From: Phytophthora hibernalis
Lineage: Eukaryota > Oomycota > Peronosporomycetes > Peronosporales > Peronosporaceae
Assembly: GCA_012656075.1 (NCBI GenBank)
Contig: JAAKBF010000014.1
Span: 496,001-560,000 of the forward strand
Length of the DNA stretch: 64,000 nt
Direction: 5' to 3'
The notes below the pieces were generated by a model, which had not been told where the DNA came from, searched no databases, and worked only from the letters and a program-made list of their open reading frames with translations. Positions 22,431 to 34,800 of the stretch are shown here, one piece after another. Every line of letters begins with the position of its first letter. Position 1 is the stretch's first letter. The position numbers and the translations under genes are program-made.

Positions 22431-22673
22431 TCGGTGATAAGTCCTGACGATGCCTTGATGTCCTCCTTCAATGGAGTTACGTCAATTCGCCAAGATTTCG
22501 TCGATGAGTGTACCATTCTTAGCTTCGTGTCGTGCTCGTCAGGTCTAGCTCGATCTCTGCGACGGCTCATGTAATATAGTGGGCCGTCCTGAGTACAAAA
22601 TTATCGGCTACTTTGCCGGCGTCGCTGGTTCTTCGTCGAGTAAGCTCATCGAATTCACCTCGCAAATACTTCT

Positions 22674-23516
22674 TCAGGCCAGACATTCTTCGTCTTGCGC
22701 CGTTGATATCCGGCCTCGTCGCTCAGCTTGGACCACTAGAGGGTTGACGTCTTCAGCACTGGGCAGTTCCTGACGATCTGAGGAAGCTCTGCCCTGCTCT
22801 ACTACTTGCTGAGCTTCTGGAGGTTCATACTCCATTTCGAACTCGTCGACTAGACTATCATTGTCGGGTAGACTCGGCGAATCGGACTCTACTGGCACGT
22901 CGGGTGCCGGTTCGCTCACTGGGTGTAGTTCTTCGTCTTCGGCGAATCGAACTCGGCGAACTGGTTGAGTTTCACTTCGAGTAATCGCTGAGACTTTAGG
23001 AGGGCCTTCTTCTTCTTCCTTCGTCAAGCTTTCCCCGACGTACAGCTTTTCCTGTATCCGGTTCAACGTCTTTAACTCAGCCTTGCGGTCAGCGCTAAGA
23101 ATGACACGACCATCTTTCGCTTCTAAGGCTTCCGTGGCTAACGTATTCGCCGCTGAGTTGTAGCATCGGACTACATGGAGATAACGTACTGAGTTGAGGC
23201 GATCGATACGTTCCTTATGGCGCACCAACTGAATTTGCAACGTCTCCTTCCTGCATGCGATCACCCCCATGGATTGCTGGATTGCGAGCCTGGAATCGCC
23301 GACTATAATAAGATCGATGATGCCCCGGTCAAAGGCCGCGATGACGCCGTTATTCATTCCGGAGTACTTGGCGGTATTGACCGTGGTTTCCAAGAGGTGA
23401 GCACTCGCAGCGATCTCAATGTCCCACATCGGCAACCACCACAAGATCCACGAGCAACTACCATAGCCGCCATACTTCTCCGTCTTCGCCGACCCGTCGA
23501 ATGACAGGACGTATCC
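22674..23516 (-). pseudogene. Additional RNase H domain and acidic linker
   Basis: A second RNase H distinct from the one attached to RT. It starts with SFDGSAKTEKYGG (catalytic Asp) and continues with the helix carrying Glu (ASAHLLETTVNTAKYSG) and the third acidic residue (LIIVGDSRLAIQQS). It ends with the motif near the last catalytic residue (NSAANTLATEALEAKDG). A long acidic Pro/Glu/Ser linker (about 22.7-23.0 kb) leads to integrase. Dual RNase H architecture is known from some oomycete and plant gypsy elements. The extra domain would remove RNA from cDNA hybrids when the original RH has become a tether. Confidence 0.8.
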
Positions 23517-23766
23517 TTCAAGTCGTGTGGTACGTGCGCCTATATCATTTCAGGGTCCAGGCGGACACTCGCCGAGTTCTTAGATGGTGGTGCAATATGT
23601 GCTAACGACTCGTCGAGCCCAATGTGTGGAGTGATAGAGGCTTGCAACAGCTGAGCGAATTCGATATCCCGCTCTCGCACCCGTTTAATTTTCAAGTGGT
23701 AAGACGAGAGCAGGACGGCGAAGCTCATTGGTCGCCCGGACAATGTCTTCGACGAGAACACCCATT

Positions 23767-25425
23767 CTAAGGTGGAGAACCGGGTGTAGACTTGCCCGCC
23801 ACCAGCGTATAGCATATCATCAGCGATTGAAGCAACGCAAGCACTTCGCTCTCGGCTTGGTTGTAGTTAGCCTCGCTTTCTTTTAGCACTCTGCCACAGA
23901 AGCGGACTGGGTGCAGTTTCCCATCATGCATCTGCATCAGGGTGCTACTCACCGCCCAGTCATTGGCAAAGACCATGACATGGACGTCTTTCGCTGAGTC
24001 GAAATGCCTTAGAATAGGCGCTTCTGTCACCTTCCGCGTTAGCTCAGCGAATGAAGCTCTAGCGGTCGATAGGTCGCTTCCACTGCCGAAGTCATCTTCC
24101 TTGAGCTGATAAAGCACTGCTCCATACAACGCCAAGTTTTGGATGAACCGGCTGTAGTAATTGAGTGCACCAAGGAATGCATGCATCCCTTTTTCGATGA
24201 CGGGAAGGGAAGTTCAGCGATCACAGCCAGCTTCTTGGGACCCGCGGTAATTCCGTCGGCCGTCATTTTATGGGACAGGAAGTCGACCATCGGCTGGACA
24301 AAAATACTCTTGGTGAAGCTCACACTAATTCTGCACTCGGCGATTCGGGTCAACAACCGGTCGAGCGTGTTGAGGCACTCGTCGAAGGTTGCACCTCCAA
24401 AGAAATATCGTCGACGAACGATCGTCGACCAAATACCGGAATTAACTGTGACTCGTCCGGTTCACCCATACTGAACATGTCATTTTTAGGGCTGTTGATG
24501 AGCTCTTGCAGCGGGTCAGACTCATCGAGAGATCGGTAGTCGGCTTCAAATTTGGTGCTTAAACTCATCGAATTGGCCCCTTGCGTTAGCCGGAATGGTC
24601 GTTTCTTTCGCTGAGCAATTGCTGCAGCCTCAGCGAGCCGTATCTTCTCGGCGAATGTAGCTCAGCCACCACTCGGTTGCACATAACCCCAGAGAGCATT
24701 GTCGATGAGTCGCCGGTAGATCATGGGCGCATTTTTAAGCCCAAACGGCATGCGCAACCACTTGAAGTGGCCGAGAGCAAAACCGAAATTTCGCGAGCTC
24801 GTCGAGTCATCATTACGGCCCAGAATCCACTAACAGCGTCGAGGGAACAGAACCATAAGTAGCTCTCGGGTTCCGTCAGCATGTCGTCGACTAGCGGAAT
24901 TGCGTATCCCATGTTGACTGTAATTACGTTCACCAGCTTATAGTCGATGCGAAGCCTAATGTCGACACCATTCTTCTTCATGACTATCACGATTGGCGAG
25001 GCCCAAGGGCTCTTCGAAAATGACACGAGCCCTGCCTGAAGCAGCGCTTTCAAAAGCTCATAAAGTTTGCTCAAGTTCTTCAGTGGCACTCGCCGAGCTC
25101 TTTGCTTGGTGCGTTCGTGCCCTTGGACGTCGATATCGCAGACCACACCGTAAGCCGGTGGTGGAAGCGCATTTCCGCTCGAGATCATGATATTTTCATG
25201 CCGTCTCAAGGTTTCGACGAGCTTCTTTTGCTGTCGAACATCGTGCACTGAAGATATTACGTTATCGCCTTCATGGTCTAGCTTCGTTGATAACGATTCC
25301 GTCAGGTCAGGCAAAAAGGCGAGCTCATGAGCATAATCTGTTAGACTTTCATCGCTCGACAGGTGTTCAAACTCGGCGAGTTCTGACCCGCCTTCGAGGA
25401 CGACGTCAGCCGTCGAGAGGTGCAT
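23767..25425 (-). pseudogene. Gypsy reverse transcriptase with first RNase H
   Basis: RT begins with the fingers (GVVCDIDVQGHERTK, SKSPWASPIVIVMKKNG, IRLRIDYKLVN). The palm segment is WFCSLDAVSGFWAVMM. The catalytic box is RRSFVDDISL, in a second frame near 24.42 kb. The connection (LGALNYYSRFIQNL) and RH (VMVFANDWAVSSTLMQMHDG, then SEANYNQAESEVLALLQS) lie at 23767-24186. Three frame changes are needed to read it through, so it is inactive. In the RH box the usual first Asp is replaced (VMVFANDWA), which fits a domain kept as a tether beside the second RNase H. Confidence 0.88.
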
Positions 25426-26212
25426 CTCGGGTTCTTCAGCAGCTGCGAGGAACCGCAGCCGAAGGTCTTCTGCTGGGTCCTAGTGCAATGGAGTGTCTGA
25501 CACTTCCAACTCGTCACATTCGACGAGTCCTGGCTCCTTTAGTGTAGGAGTGTGTCGAACTGGGTCACGTTCGCCAGGGTCCCACTGGTCACCCCTGTAC
25601 ATTTGGGTATTGCGTCGGCTCCGATGTCCCTCGTTATGGACAGCAGTTATCGCCGAGTCTTTCTGATCCAATATCGGCTGCTGCCAGTCACTTCCTTCCT
25701 TGCCGTTGTGTCGATTAGAGAATCGACAGTTTTGCGTCGCCGAGATGGTCGAATCGTCAGGTTTCGACGAGTTCCCTCAATGGCATCAGTATGAGGTATT
25801 TCTCCGCTCGCTGAGTTAGATGCACCTATCGAATCTTCGTCAAGCTCGTCAACTTCTAGCGATTCACGAGTGTCGTCTTCCTCTGTTTGGACGGGTCTCG
25901 GTTTTATAGCCGTCGGCATCGTGTACTGTGGCCTTTCGACAGCGGGAGGCTGTCGGCTAAGTCATTCCATATATAGCCGTTGTTCTTTCCTTAGGAGTCG
26001 GTTGTCGAGAGCGCCCTCGTAGGCCAGAACTTGTCAGTCGCGATATTTCGCTGAGTTCACCCGCACATATCCATCATCCCGATGCAGTACTCCGTGGGGC
26101 ATCCATAGAACCACCGGCGATTGGGCTGGACGCCACGTCAGACTCGCGGTGATGTTTGTCAGCAACACCCGCACGGCTCGTCCTGCAGCGTTGTGCTCGA
26201 CCGTTGGAATCA

Positions 26213-27058
26213 TGTGGTGTTGAGTTTTGGGGTGCTCGGTCGCCAGTCGGTAAGGTTGCCCCTGCTGAAGGAAAGTGACCGGCGTGCCCTGATTGGCAGA
26301 TTACATTCCCCGCACTACAGTGACCACGATAGTTTAGTGACAGAGGTCTCAGTCGGGTATAATAAATTCCCGGCCGAGGGTGCGAACCCTCGTTTGTACC
26401 CATTTCAGTTTCGTACCCTCGGTCTTTTAGAGCCGGGTACAGGATCACATACGGGGTCGGTTCACACTGGATATTTGTTTTTAGATATAGGACTAGCTAT
26501 AGGATTGACTTCAGAGGCTCTCAGAGCCATAGATCAACAGAAATAAATCAGCAGTCTTCCCCCTAGTCACCAAGGGTCAAGTCCGTCTTCGGTAAGTCTA
26601 GCTAGTTTATCTTAGGGTCTGGATACGCTCGGCTTGTGGGATGCTGGTCAGCGAGCCTAAGATACATTGAACCGAGGGTTTGTTGCTGGTCAGTCCAAGA
26701 TATTAGAGTGGCCGAGTGTTGGGAGCGACGAGGAGCGTCGTTCACCATATATTATAGTGGAACCGAGTGTTCCATACATATTTTACTACCCACCGAGGTC
26801 TTACCTCGGCAAACCCGTATTAGGCTTGACAGCCGGTACCCTTCCTTCTGAGGGACTGCGGGGTTCGCGCGAAAGCGCAATATTGCATACTAGCCCTCGC
26901 TCGTGGCTAGTGGGGCAGGTTATTGGGCTGGCCTAATACAACCTAGGTGTACAGAGGGTTCACATCCAACCCGGCGTAAGGAATCGTTCCTGGTCTTCAG
27001 GTTTGATCCAACGCTCGTTGATCTGATAAGGAGAAGCGAGTGTTGTTGGTGGGGCTCA
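26213..27058 (-). repeat. 846-bp LTR, left copy
   Basis: In the minus orientation it runs from TGAGCCCC (27058) to AACACCACA (26213), so it has TG..CA ends. An inverted, nearly identical copy is at 54307-55153. Both share AAATGGT just before the TG end and diverge outside. No 5-bp target duplication is seen. It lies just upstream of the pol fragment and may be its 5' LTR after loss of gag, or a separate solo LTR. Confidence 0.75.
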
Positions 27059-28113
27059 AACCATTTCCCGACATTGACATGAGCCAAACTCACTCAAACC
27101 ACTAATATATAGCGAGAACTAGTCAAAAAGCTGCGTGTTGCCTGTGGCGTGCTAGTTCAACATTCACGCAACATCTATGAAAGTTTCCTTCCAATTATAA
27201 TAATAGAAGCCGGCTCCATCGATCACTCTATAATATAGACGCTACAAAATTGCATAGTGAATATAGTAAAGTGAATATTATTCTCTTTACTATTTTCTAG
27301 CGGCTAGCTCGTACCCAGTACGTGCAACCAGGCTCTGGACACTGTCAAAGACAACATGACTGGGACTGTGGAGCACATCCACATCGCGACGTCTACTTCA
27401 AGCCGGGTGGATAGTTCTGTTGTCCGGCAGAATTAGACATTTTCCACGAAAACTAGGAAACTACATGCACTCAACTAGCAGCCCTCCCCGTGGATATGTA
27501 TCAACCTGAGTATCTTCCACGATGAAACCTAAATACAATTTACCGCTCCTCATATTTGTCTCCCTACACTGGACCACCACGATTTTAAAACTCATTCTTC
27601 TAAAACAATTGCAACATTTGACATGGAAGCTAGTACCGGTAGCTTCCAAACGGCGGGCTCCACGAGGCTTTAGCCTCCACGAACGCGGTGAAAGCAGCTC
27701 ATTACCATTTCATTCGAATTTCAGAGCTCACCCGGTGGCTTGCGCACGGCCTTGTACGAATCGGATTTAGTGTGGATTTTACAGTCAGATTTGGCACTGG
27801 TGCCGAAGATTCAACCAATCGCCCAATGCAGTTTCCAGTAGAACCCACAATATATGTATTAATATTCAGTAATATTATTTAAATATGATTTTTTTGGGAT
27901 TCAGTACTATTAACTATTAAGTAGTAGTAGTTATTGCGACGCCGCATAGTATAGTACTAAGGATTTGGCGTTACCGGTACCGGTACTAGCCATCCCTGCA
28001 ACAATCATATTACATATAGGACAAACTATAGGTTACTTAAAAATTGTATTACAGGCCAATTTAAGGTACACCTTTAAAACACTCAGTCTTTAAACTACGC
28101 TATTCTAACCACT
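27059..28113. other. AT-rich intergenic, nothing recognised
   Basis: No credible gene on either strand. The stretch becomes strongly AT-rich near 27.8-28.1 kb, with short GTAGTAGTAG and CCGGTACCGGTACC tracts. It leads directly into the hairpin cluster. Confidence 0.5.
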
Positions 28114-28227
28114 GAGCTCCCGCAGAAAGGAGCTCGTGAACTGCCGTTCACTTAGAGTTTGTAAACTCTTGAAGCTACGCTTCCTCAAGCAAGGTGCTTG
28201 TGAGACCCCGTCACTGTGACGGGGGTC
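28114..28227. repeat. Six consecutive short hairpins
   Basis: Adjacent inverted repeats fill almost every base: 28114-28120/28129-28135 (GAGCTCC), 28136-28141/28146-28151 (GTGAAC), 28154-28160/28163-28169 (AGAGTTT), 28071-type stem GAAGC at 28171-28175/28179-28183, CAAGCA at 28186-28191/28195-28200, and GACCCCGTCAC at 28204-28214/28216-28227 (one bulged G). Loops are 1-8 bases. The array ends 12 bases before a GGGGCTGTTTCA-type repeat terminus. Confidence 0.8.
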
Positions 28228-28238
28228 ACAGCCATGAA

Positions 28239-28256
28239 ATGAAACAGCCCCTAAGG
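28239..28256 (-). repeat. GGGGCTGTTTCATTT-family terminus
   Basis: ATGAAACAGCCCCTAAGG, complement of the repeat terminus at 15884. It abuts the left end of the hAT element, so one repeat was probably a landing site for the other. Confidence 0.5.
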
Positions 28257-30879
28257 CAGTGTTGGATAAAGCCGAAAAATCGGCTTTTGCCGGCTCTGTG
28301 CTCTCTGGTGTATTGTACATAAAGCCGAAGAGGCATGCCCAAAAGCCGAATTTTCAGTCGATATAAAGCCGAAAGACTGTTTGTATACGACAGGATATAC
28401 GTGATTCGGATAGTGAGTTGCGCTGTGTACGAGTGTGTACACGTATTGCACTCGTCGCCACCCCACAATCACTCCCCTTCGCAGGAAAGCCCACGCCTGA
28501 TCCGCACGAGCAGGAGGTGCTCACGTAGCCGCCCACCACACCGGAAACCCCCACGCAGCAAGCGTCTACGCCTACATTCGAGGCACCCAGTCAGGGCCCC
28601 AGTTCCTCGCAAGCCTGACTCTTCTCGACGCAAGCCTGAACGCAATGGGACGCAAGCAAGGCTTCGCAAGGCAGCCGTTCGCTGGTACAGGTCTACCAAC
28701 AAAGAACGGTAGGGAGCAGCTTGTGTGTAAGCACTGCCTTGCCGCTTACGGAGACCAAAACTAGAACCGACGATCCACCTGTGCCCAAGATTGTTTCCTC
28801 GCGATCAACTACCTTCGCGAACCATCTCAAGCGTTGCCAATTCTACAAAGAAGCGGTCGCAAACGGAGACGTCAAGCCGCCCCAAGTAAAGCAAACAGTT
28901 CTCAACGGCTTTCTACGTCATAATGCACACGATAACACGGCCGAGGTTGCTTCGTCAACAAGCTCTGACAAGTGCCAACGATTTATCCGCGAGTATTTTG
29001 GCAATATCTTCACTGAGGAAGATAACGAAGAGTTTCTGCGTCTCCTAATCCACTTCCAAGCGGAAAACGGGTTGCCGGATCGTTTTATCGAAATGATATC
29101 GACTCTCCGGCTTTTTATCCCCCTGTGCGAGAGCTCTTCCGAAAAGGAAAGATATGAGTCGGATTCTTGACAAGTATAGCAGAGTCGAAGAAGATAACCA
29201 GCTCGTTGCACTGAGCAACAGACTGGACTTCAGGGGCGGACGACTGAATTTCCTGTCTGATGTGTGGCAGAACGTCGCCAAGTTGCACTTGCTGGGGTGT
29301 ATGCTCGCTCTGTTTGGAACTATCGTAACGTACGGGTTGTTACCGACTGGCTCACGACACGATGGAGTTGCGATCGCAGAACAAATGGAGAAGGTAATGA
29401 AAGAGATTGAGGCAAAGGGGTGGAAAATCGGGGCTGTCGTGACAGATAATGCTGGTCAGTGTGGTCGTGCGCGACGAATTCTCGCCGTTCGACACCCGCG
29501 CATTGCGTATGTACACTGCTTCGATCATGACGTCAATAATTTGGTGAAGATAGTTTTGAAATCGGCTTTTCGCGTGATAACAAAGGAAGCATCCCAAGCT
29601 ACAGTAACGCTGAACACGTCGTCGTCCAAGTGGTTGGTTCGGGCGCAAGCTATCATTGCTGCAACATACGGAAAGCTCTTGGGGTTTATTAATATCTGCG
29701 AAACCCGTTGGAACAGCATGCAGGGATGCTTCGCCTCTATTTTGCGCGTACGAAATGCTCTTCTACAGTTTTCTATTAAATATATCGACGATGTTAAATT
29801 TCCCAAGCCGCTACGGGTTTTTAGTGATCCAACATTTTGACGAAACCTTGAAGCAGCTGAAGAAATAATTCCGCCCGCTTTCAAACGTGTCGTACAAGCT
29901 ACAACGCGATGACAACACACACGCTGATGTGATAATTTCCTATCGAGATATTTATCGCGGTTTCCTGGCTGATTTCGATAATCTAGGGCTCGTTGCACTT
30001 GCGGAAAAGAGATGGCAGCAGTGCGAGCAGCCGCTATTGCTGCTGGCACTTTTCTTACACCCTCAGCACGTTCATCTTGTCGTGGCAATGGATAACGAAG
30101 CGCCGGAGCTGCGATTTCTAGAGCGGCTGTGTGGTTATGGTGTATACTACTTTTGACGATATGTTGATAGCAACGACAAACGCAAAGTCGAGAACTTGCC
30201 GAGTGATTTTCACGAATGGTTTCGTGGAGCGTTTGTCGACAACTCACTTGTCCGTTTCACTGGAGATGTCGGGAAATGTTGGAGCTTTGTAGTTGACATC
30301 AAACGTGGCTCAGAGCTGCCAAGGCTAGCTGCAGTGATTCTATCTATCGCGGTGAATACGGCAACTTGTGAACGGTACTTCAGCGAGTTGGCGGCAATTC
30401 ATACTGCTCTGAAAAATAGAATGTCTGCTGAAAAGGCACGTAAGTTCTCGTTAATTCGCCAAGGCATTCGATCGCTTGCCACTGCAACGAACGAAGAAAA
30501 ACAAAGCGTCGAACTCAAGCGCATTGTAGTCGCGTCCGAGAGAAAGCGCGTTGGCAATTGTGACACGGTTCCTCCTGTTACCATTGAAGAGCTAGAAGAA
30601 AACCATCTTATTCAGCTCCAGGAGATGCCAGATGCAGACACACCAGAGTATTGGCAGGACGTATTCGATGTGCTAGCTACAGATGAAGCCTGTGAAGATC
30701 ACGGCAACAGGTCAACTCAGATAGATGTCGACGACTCAACGTCCGATGGATCCCAAAGCTCGCATGCGGAAGAGATCGAGCAGAATGTATTGGACGGCTT
30801 CGACGAAATCATCCTAGAGCCAGATACAACGGCATTCCCCGTTCCAATGTCAAAACTTTTCCCCAGGAAACAAAACTGA
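28257..30879 (+). mobile_element. hAT DNA transposon, right end not found
   Basis: The left end reads CAGTGTTGGATAAAGCCG, a typical hAT terminus. A subterminal GCCGAAAAATCGGC palindrome and repeated AAAGCCGAA words follow (28.26-28.37 kb). The transposase gene follows in the same direction. No matching CCAACACTG end is visible after 30.9 kb, so the element is truncated on the right. Confidence 0.75.
28645..30879 (+). pseudogene. hAT-family transposase
   Basis: The N-terminus, MGRKQGFARQPFAGTG, carries the first half of a BED zinc finger, CKHCLAAYGD. After a stop and frame change near 28.76 kb the second half follows, FANHLKRCQFYKEA. The catalytic region (29154-29840) has LSDVWQNVAKLHLLGC, VTDNAGQCGRARRIL, HCFDHDVNNLVKIV and ICETRWNSMQGCFASI. 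The dimerisation (hATC) domain is at 30196-30560: LSIAVNTATCERYFSEL, AALKNRMSAEKARK-like. The tail is acidic. Breaks lie near 28.76, 29.16, 29.84 and 30.15 kb, so it is dead. A Pro/Thr-rich leader precedes the start. Confidence 0.88.
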
Positions 30880-31334
30880 CTGGTATTCGAGGCCAAAAGT
30901 TCAGTCCTATGACACTTTTTCCATCTGAAAACACATTTGGTTTGGCTCCTTACGTCGGAACATTTCGAACGTAGCCAGAATGAATCAAACAAGTAAATAT
31001 ATGGTCTTACTTGATACTTTACCACTTTCAAACGGATCCATGTGCACTCAAAACGTGTGATCAACCAGCCGCAAACGTACTCGAGCACCATGATGAGGTT
31101 GTTGGTGCTGTTCCAAGCTACACCGACGAATGAGACAATAAATGAACGATTCAGACTCGCAGTCAGCTCGATCTGTTCAGCAGACTTCTGTGCTTTGTCA
31201 GCCTTCTGGACCTTCGCGTGCAGCAGCCTCTTGGCCTCAACTTGACGTCGTTCGAGGACGACTGCTCTTCCGTTCGTCGCAACGAGAACCAGTAGAACCC
31301 AAGGGACCTAGCACCACGAAGGCGATACGATCAG
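30880..31334. other. Nothing recognised after the hAT gene
   Basis: Short frames only. No hAT right terminus and no viral sequence was found here. Confidence 0.4.
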
Positions 31335-31336
31335 AA

Positions 31337-31834
31337 TCAACAGCAGCTCATTGAAACCAAAGTCGAGCCCGAGTCGGAGAAGGTATCAGCGACACAGCGC
31401 GAGGTGTTCAGGGTCTGAGCGCATGTGCAATACTGAACGGAGCAAGCTGCTACGTCGTTCGGCGGCGACCATTCCACCGTCGTGCAGTTATCCTTACTGA
31501 TGTTGGACTTTGGCACGGAGATGGTCGTCATGGTATAGTCGGCCATCGACCAGATCTGCACGTCATCATTGGCAGGAGAGACGGCGAAGCCAGAATCCCA
31601 GAGCACCGTGCGTCGGACGAAGCTGTGTTAGTCGTCGAAGCCAATATTGAGCGGATGGAGTCGGTCTGTCACAGCACTCGGAATCGAGGTGAGAACGACG
31701 GCGTCGGCCGTGTCACTGGCATGATGGCGGATGTAGAGCGGCTGAGCATTGCCAGAGTTGGTGCCATCGTACATGAACTCGTCGGAACTTGAAGACGACG
31801 ACGAACACTCCACGAGGTTCCGAAACGTGATCGT
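31337..31834 (-). pseudogene. Unrecognised coding fragment fused to the broken viral polymerase
   Basis: The minus-strand frame is the same as that of the polymerase palm region just upstream. After the polymerase stop it continues FRNLVECSSSSSSSDEF, then YIRHHASDTADAVVLTS and, past one TAA near 31.63 kb, RTVLWDSGFAVSPANDDVQI and CSVQYCTCAQTLNTSRC. The Ser run and paired cysteines look extracellular or surface-like, but I do not recognise the family. It is not polymerase sequence, so a breakpoint lies near 31.85 kb. Confidence 0.35.
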
Positions 31835-31837
31835 CTA

Positions 31838-34800
31838 CTCAGAGATGGGCTCAATGCAGTCGTAGTAGAACTGTAACATTCTTAGCTTGGCTAGCTGGTA
31901 AATAGCAATACTCAGATGGATAGGATTTTTGTTTTTGATGCGCCGTTTCTTCATAGTGATCTCAGCAGCATCGTTCAGCTCATCGAGTCCATGCAACGTG
32001 AAGTGCTCGACTCGTGCTATGATTACAGCGTCATCTGATTCGTACTTGATCTCCTTGGGCTTTGTCATATCCATACCCGACCGCCCGAAAGCACTGTTGC
32101 CCACAAGTTTCATCATCTCCGCAATCATTGCCTTAGACGTATCAACGTCACCCTCTCGTCGTGCGTTCGACACAGCATCCGTAAATGTAGAGAACGCCTT
32201 GTGAGAGCTAGCCTTAATGAAGCTGTAGGTCTTGGTGATCTCCATACCGTGAGCAAGGTACCCCTTAAGCAACGGAGCATAAATGAGGATTTTCTCGCCA
32301 AAGTAGCTGCCAATTAGTTTGCGGGCAGGCTTTGCGCGACCCGATTCTCTAGAAAGGTTGTAGTCATACATATGCGAGCCAATGATGTTTTGGTCTTCAC
32401 AATCGATTACAGTGTTCTTGAAAATGGGAGTCATCTCGCTGTAATACTCTTTCAGGTGTTCTGGTGTGCGAATATCACACTCAAGGAAACCAAAGATCTT
32501 GTCGTTATTGATATCATCGATTATACCATCATAAGCCTCGACAGTGGTCAAGCGTCCGCATGGCATATCGTTACCAAGGGCCCAATGGTACAAAGCATTC
32601 GCATCGTATCCAATGATCTTTTTACACATCTTGTTACCCCTAATCTTGGTCTCGTTGCGCTTAGAGTAGCGATTGAAAATAATTGATGGACCTCCAGCCA
32701 TGTTAGCTTTCATCTTACCATAGATCTCTGATTCCTCCTTATCAATGCTAAACACGAGACAGTCCGAGTTAAAGTCGAGAAGCTTCCTTTATCGGAAGCC
32801 ACAGAGGGACATATCCTTGCGAGCGACATTGCACTCGATGCAACTGATCAAAATATTTCCATCGATATGACCTAGCTTGTTGTTCACTCGATCGGCTGAA
32901 GCTGTATCTGCTGATAGCTGACAATAGCAATGACCGCATAAGTACTTCTGCAGCTTGAGTAGATCGTTCAGATGATCGATAGTCATGTCAAACTCTCGCT
33001 TAGCTTCCGCATCCTGAGTCTTGTATCCACTCATGCGCTTTGCTTGAATCTAAACGCATTAGCCGGCTCTCTGCTTCGCTTTTTGAGATTGTCAAAGCAG
33101 GTCTGATACATGACTTTCTCACTCAAGCCTGGTAGAGATACGCCGTCGGCAAACATATCTAGCTCAAACCCCTTGAACAGTTCACGCTGTGCCTTGATAG
33201 CCTTGATGAATGGGACTACGTCTAAATTGTTGTACCAGATGAGTAAAGCTCTAATAGACTTCATCTCATAGTGCTTCCAGACGAACTTTACTCGCTCGTA
33301 GTCAGAATTGCTGATGCTAGTGCCACGAAGCGAACTATCAAAAGCTGACTTAGGAGGGATTGTAGTCTCCTGGAGCACCTCAAAAGATTTGATGTACTCA
33401 TAGGAAAGAACCCCTTGCCTAGGCCACATACACAACGAATCTTGTCATCACACTTGCAGCCACCGAGATATGTAGTAAGATACTTGTCATAGCTTGTACG
33501 AGCCGGGACGTAGTTAGTAATATCTAGCATTTTCATGTCGTTGGTAGCGATGCACATGTAGCTAGGGTTCTTGATGGCAGATTTAATATTATCGGTGCCA
33601 ATGACAGCAAACATATCGTTCTTGATGAGATTGATATCGTAACGGCCACTGTTAAAGCCAAATACCGGCACCCGATCGATCTGCTGCTTGATTTTGCTAT
33701 AATCTGTTCGCTGCTTGCCGAAATCGATGACGTTGTGGAAATCAAAGAAGCTGGAATATTTGCCTTCCTGAATCCAGCTATCTATATCACTCATAGTGTA
33801 CCTGTGTGATAAATCTACGTTTGGGATCTTCGTGCCAGTTAAACCGTGTGCGTTGATAAGCTTACGCAGAAGTGTTTCATACTTATTTACGTTGTATCTT
33901 CAAACCAATGTCGCGAATACAATTAATCTGTAAGCAACGTCTTCGGGTCATCATTTACAAAGCAACGCATCTCCTCCGATAAGCTATCTGCTACCGAGAC
34001 AGTTACTGGAACATGCTCGTTTGTTAAGACAGTGCTCTTTCCGCTCTGTACCATTGTCGGCTTGAGAATGGCTTTACAGTCATAAACTATAAAATGGTCA
34101 AGCTATTGATCAATACCCTTGATAGAGTACTTCATGAGCAGAGATTTAATGGTCTTCTGGAGTGGCTTGTAGATGGTTAGTTCAGCTGGGAAGCTCTCAA
34201 TATTTAAGAGCTCGCACTGCTTTCTTTTATGGTTATTTAGCTTGTAAGAACTTATAAATATCATTTCACATTTCTGGCATTGATATTTACTCTGAAGCAT
34301 ATTAACATCTTTGATATATAGAGCATGGTTTGCGAGAGATAGAATGTTTATTGGTTCATATGCTTTGCCCGATGAGCGAATGCAGTCCGCTTTACCGCTA
34401 TCGACATCCATTGAATAAACATTTATGCTCAGTTGGAAGCATTCCTCTAACTCATCGAGCTGAAGAAGATCGATCGGTTTGAAATTGCGAAAGAGACTCA
34501 GACTGTAGCTAATACTTTTGTAAGAACAGTAGCGCTTGAATGCTGTCTTCACCAGAGCCTGAATGAATCGTGGGTCTTTCTTATCTCCTGACTGTTTGTG
34601 GCAAGCAATACAATGGAAGACACACTTATTGTTCATCTTAGGAAAGTTGATTACGTGCTTGTTGTCGCGGATGATCTTGGGAATGACAGCCTGACTATCT
34701 CCAAGAACATGTTTGCGGTGATAGATATAAATTCTAAATCCAGTAATGGATTTGAGCTTGTATCCACTCGATGGGTATTTAAGCTTATCAGCTAACTCCA

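Larger units (their letters stand above)
20982..25919 (-). mobile_element. Ty3/gypsy chromovirus pol region, gag missing
   Basis: Minus-strand order: acidic spacer (25.9-25.6 kb), RT (25.4-24.3 kb), first RNase H (24.2-23.8 kb), a second RNase H (23.5-23.1 kb), integrase (22.4-21.8 kb), integrase C-terminus (21.5-21.2 kb) and a chromodomain (21.15-21.0 kb). Gag and protease are absent; an LTR lies only about 300 bases upstream at 26213. The motif ACTCAGCGA and its complement are common here, as in the gag element at 50-54 kb, suggesting one family split in two. Confidence 0.88.

Noticed and set aside
26365..26400. T-arm-like GAGGGTGCGAACCCTC in the LTR
   Set aside because: Simple palindrome inside an LTR, repeated in the other LTR copy; no cloverleaf around it.
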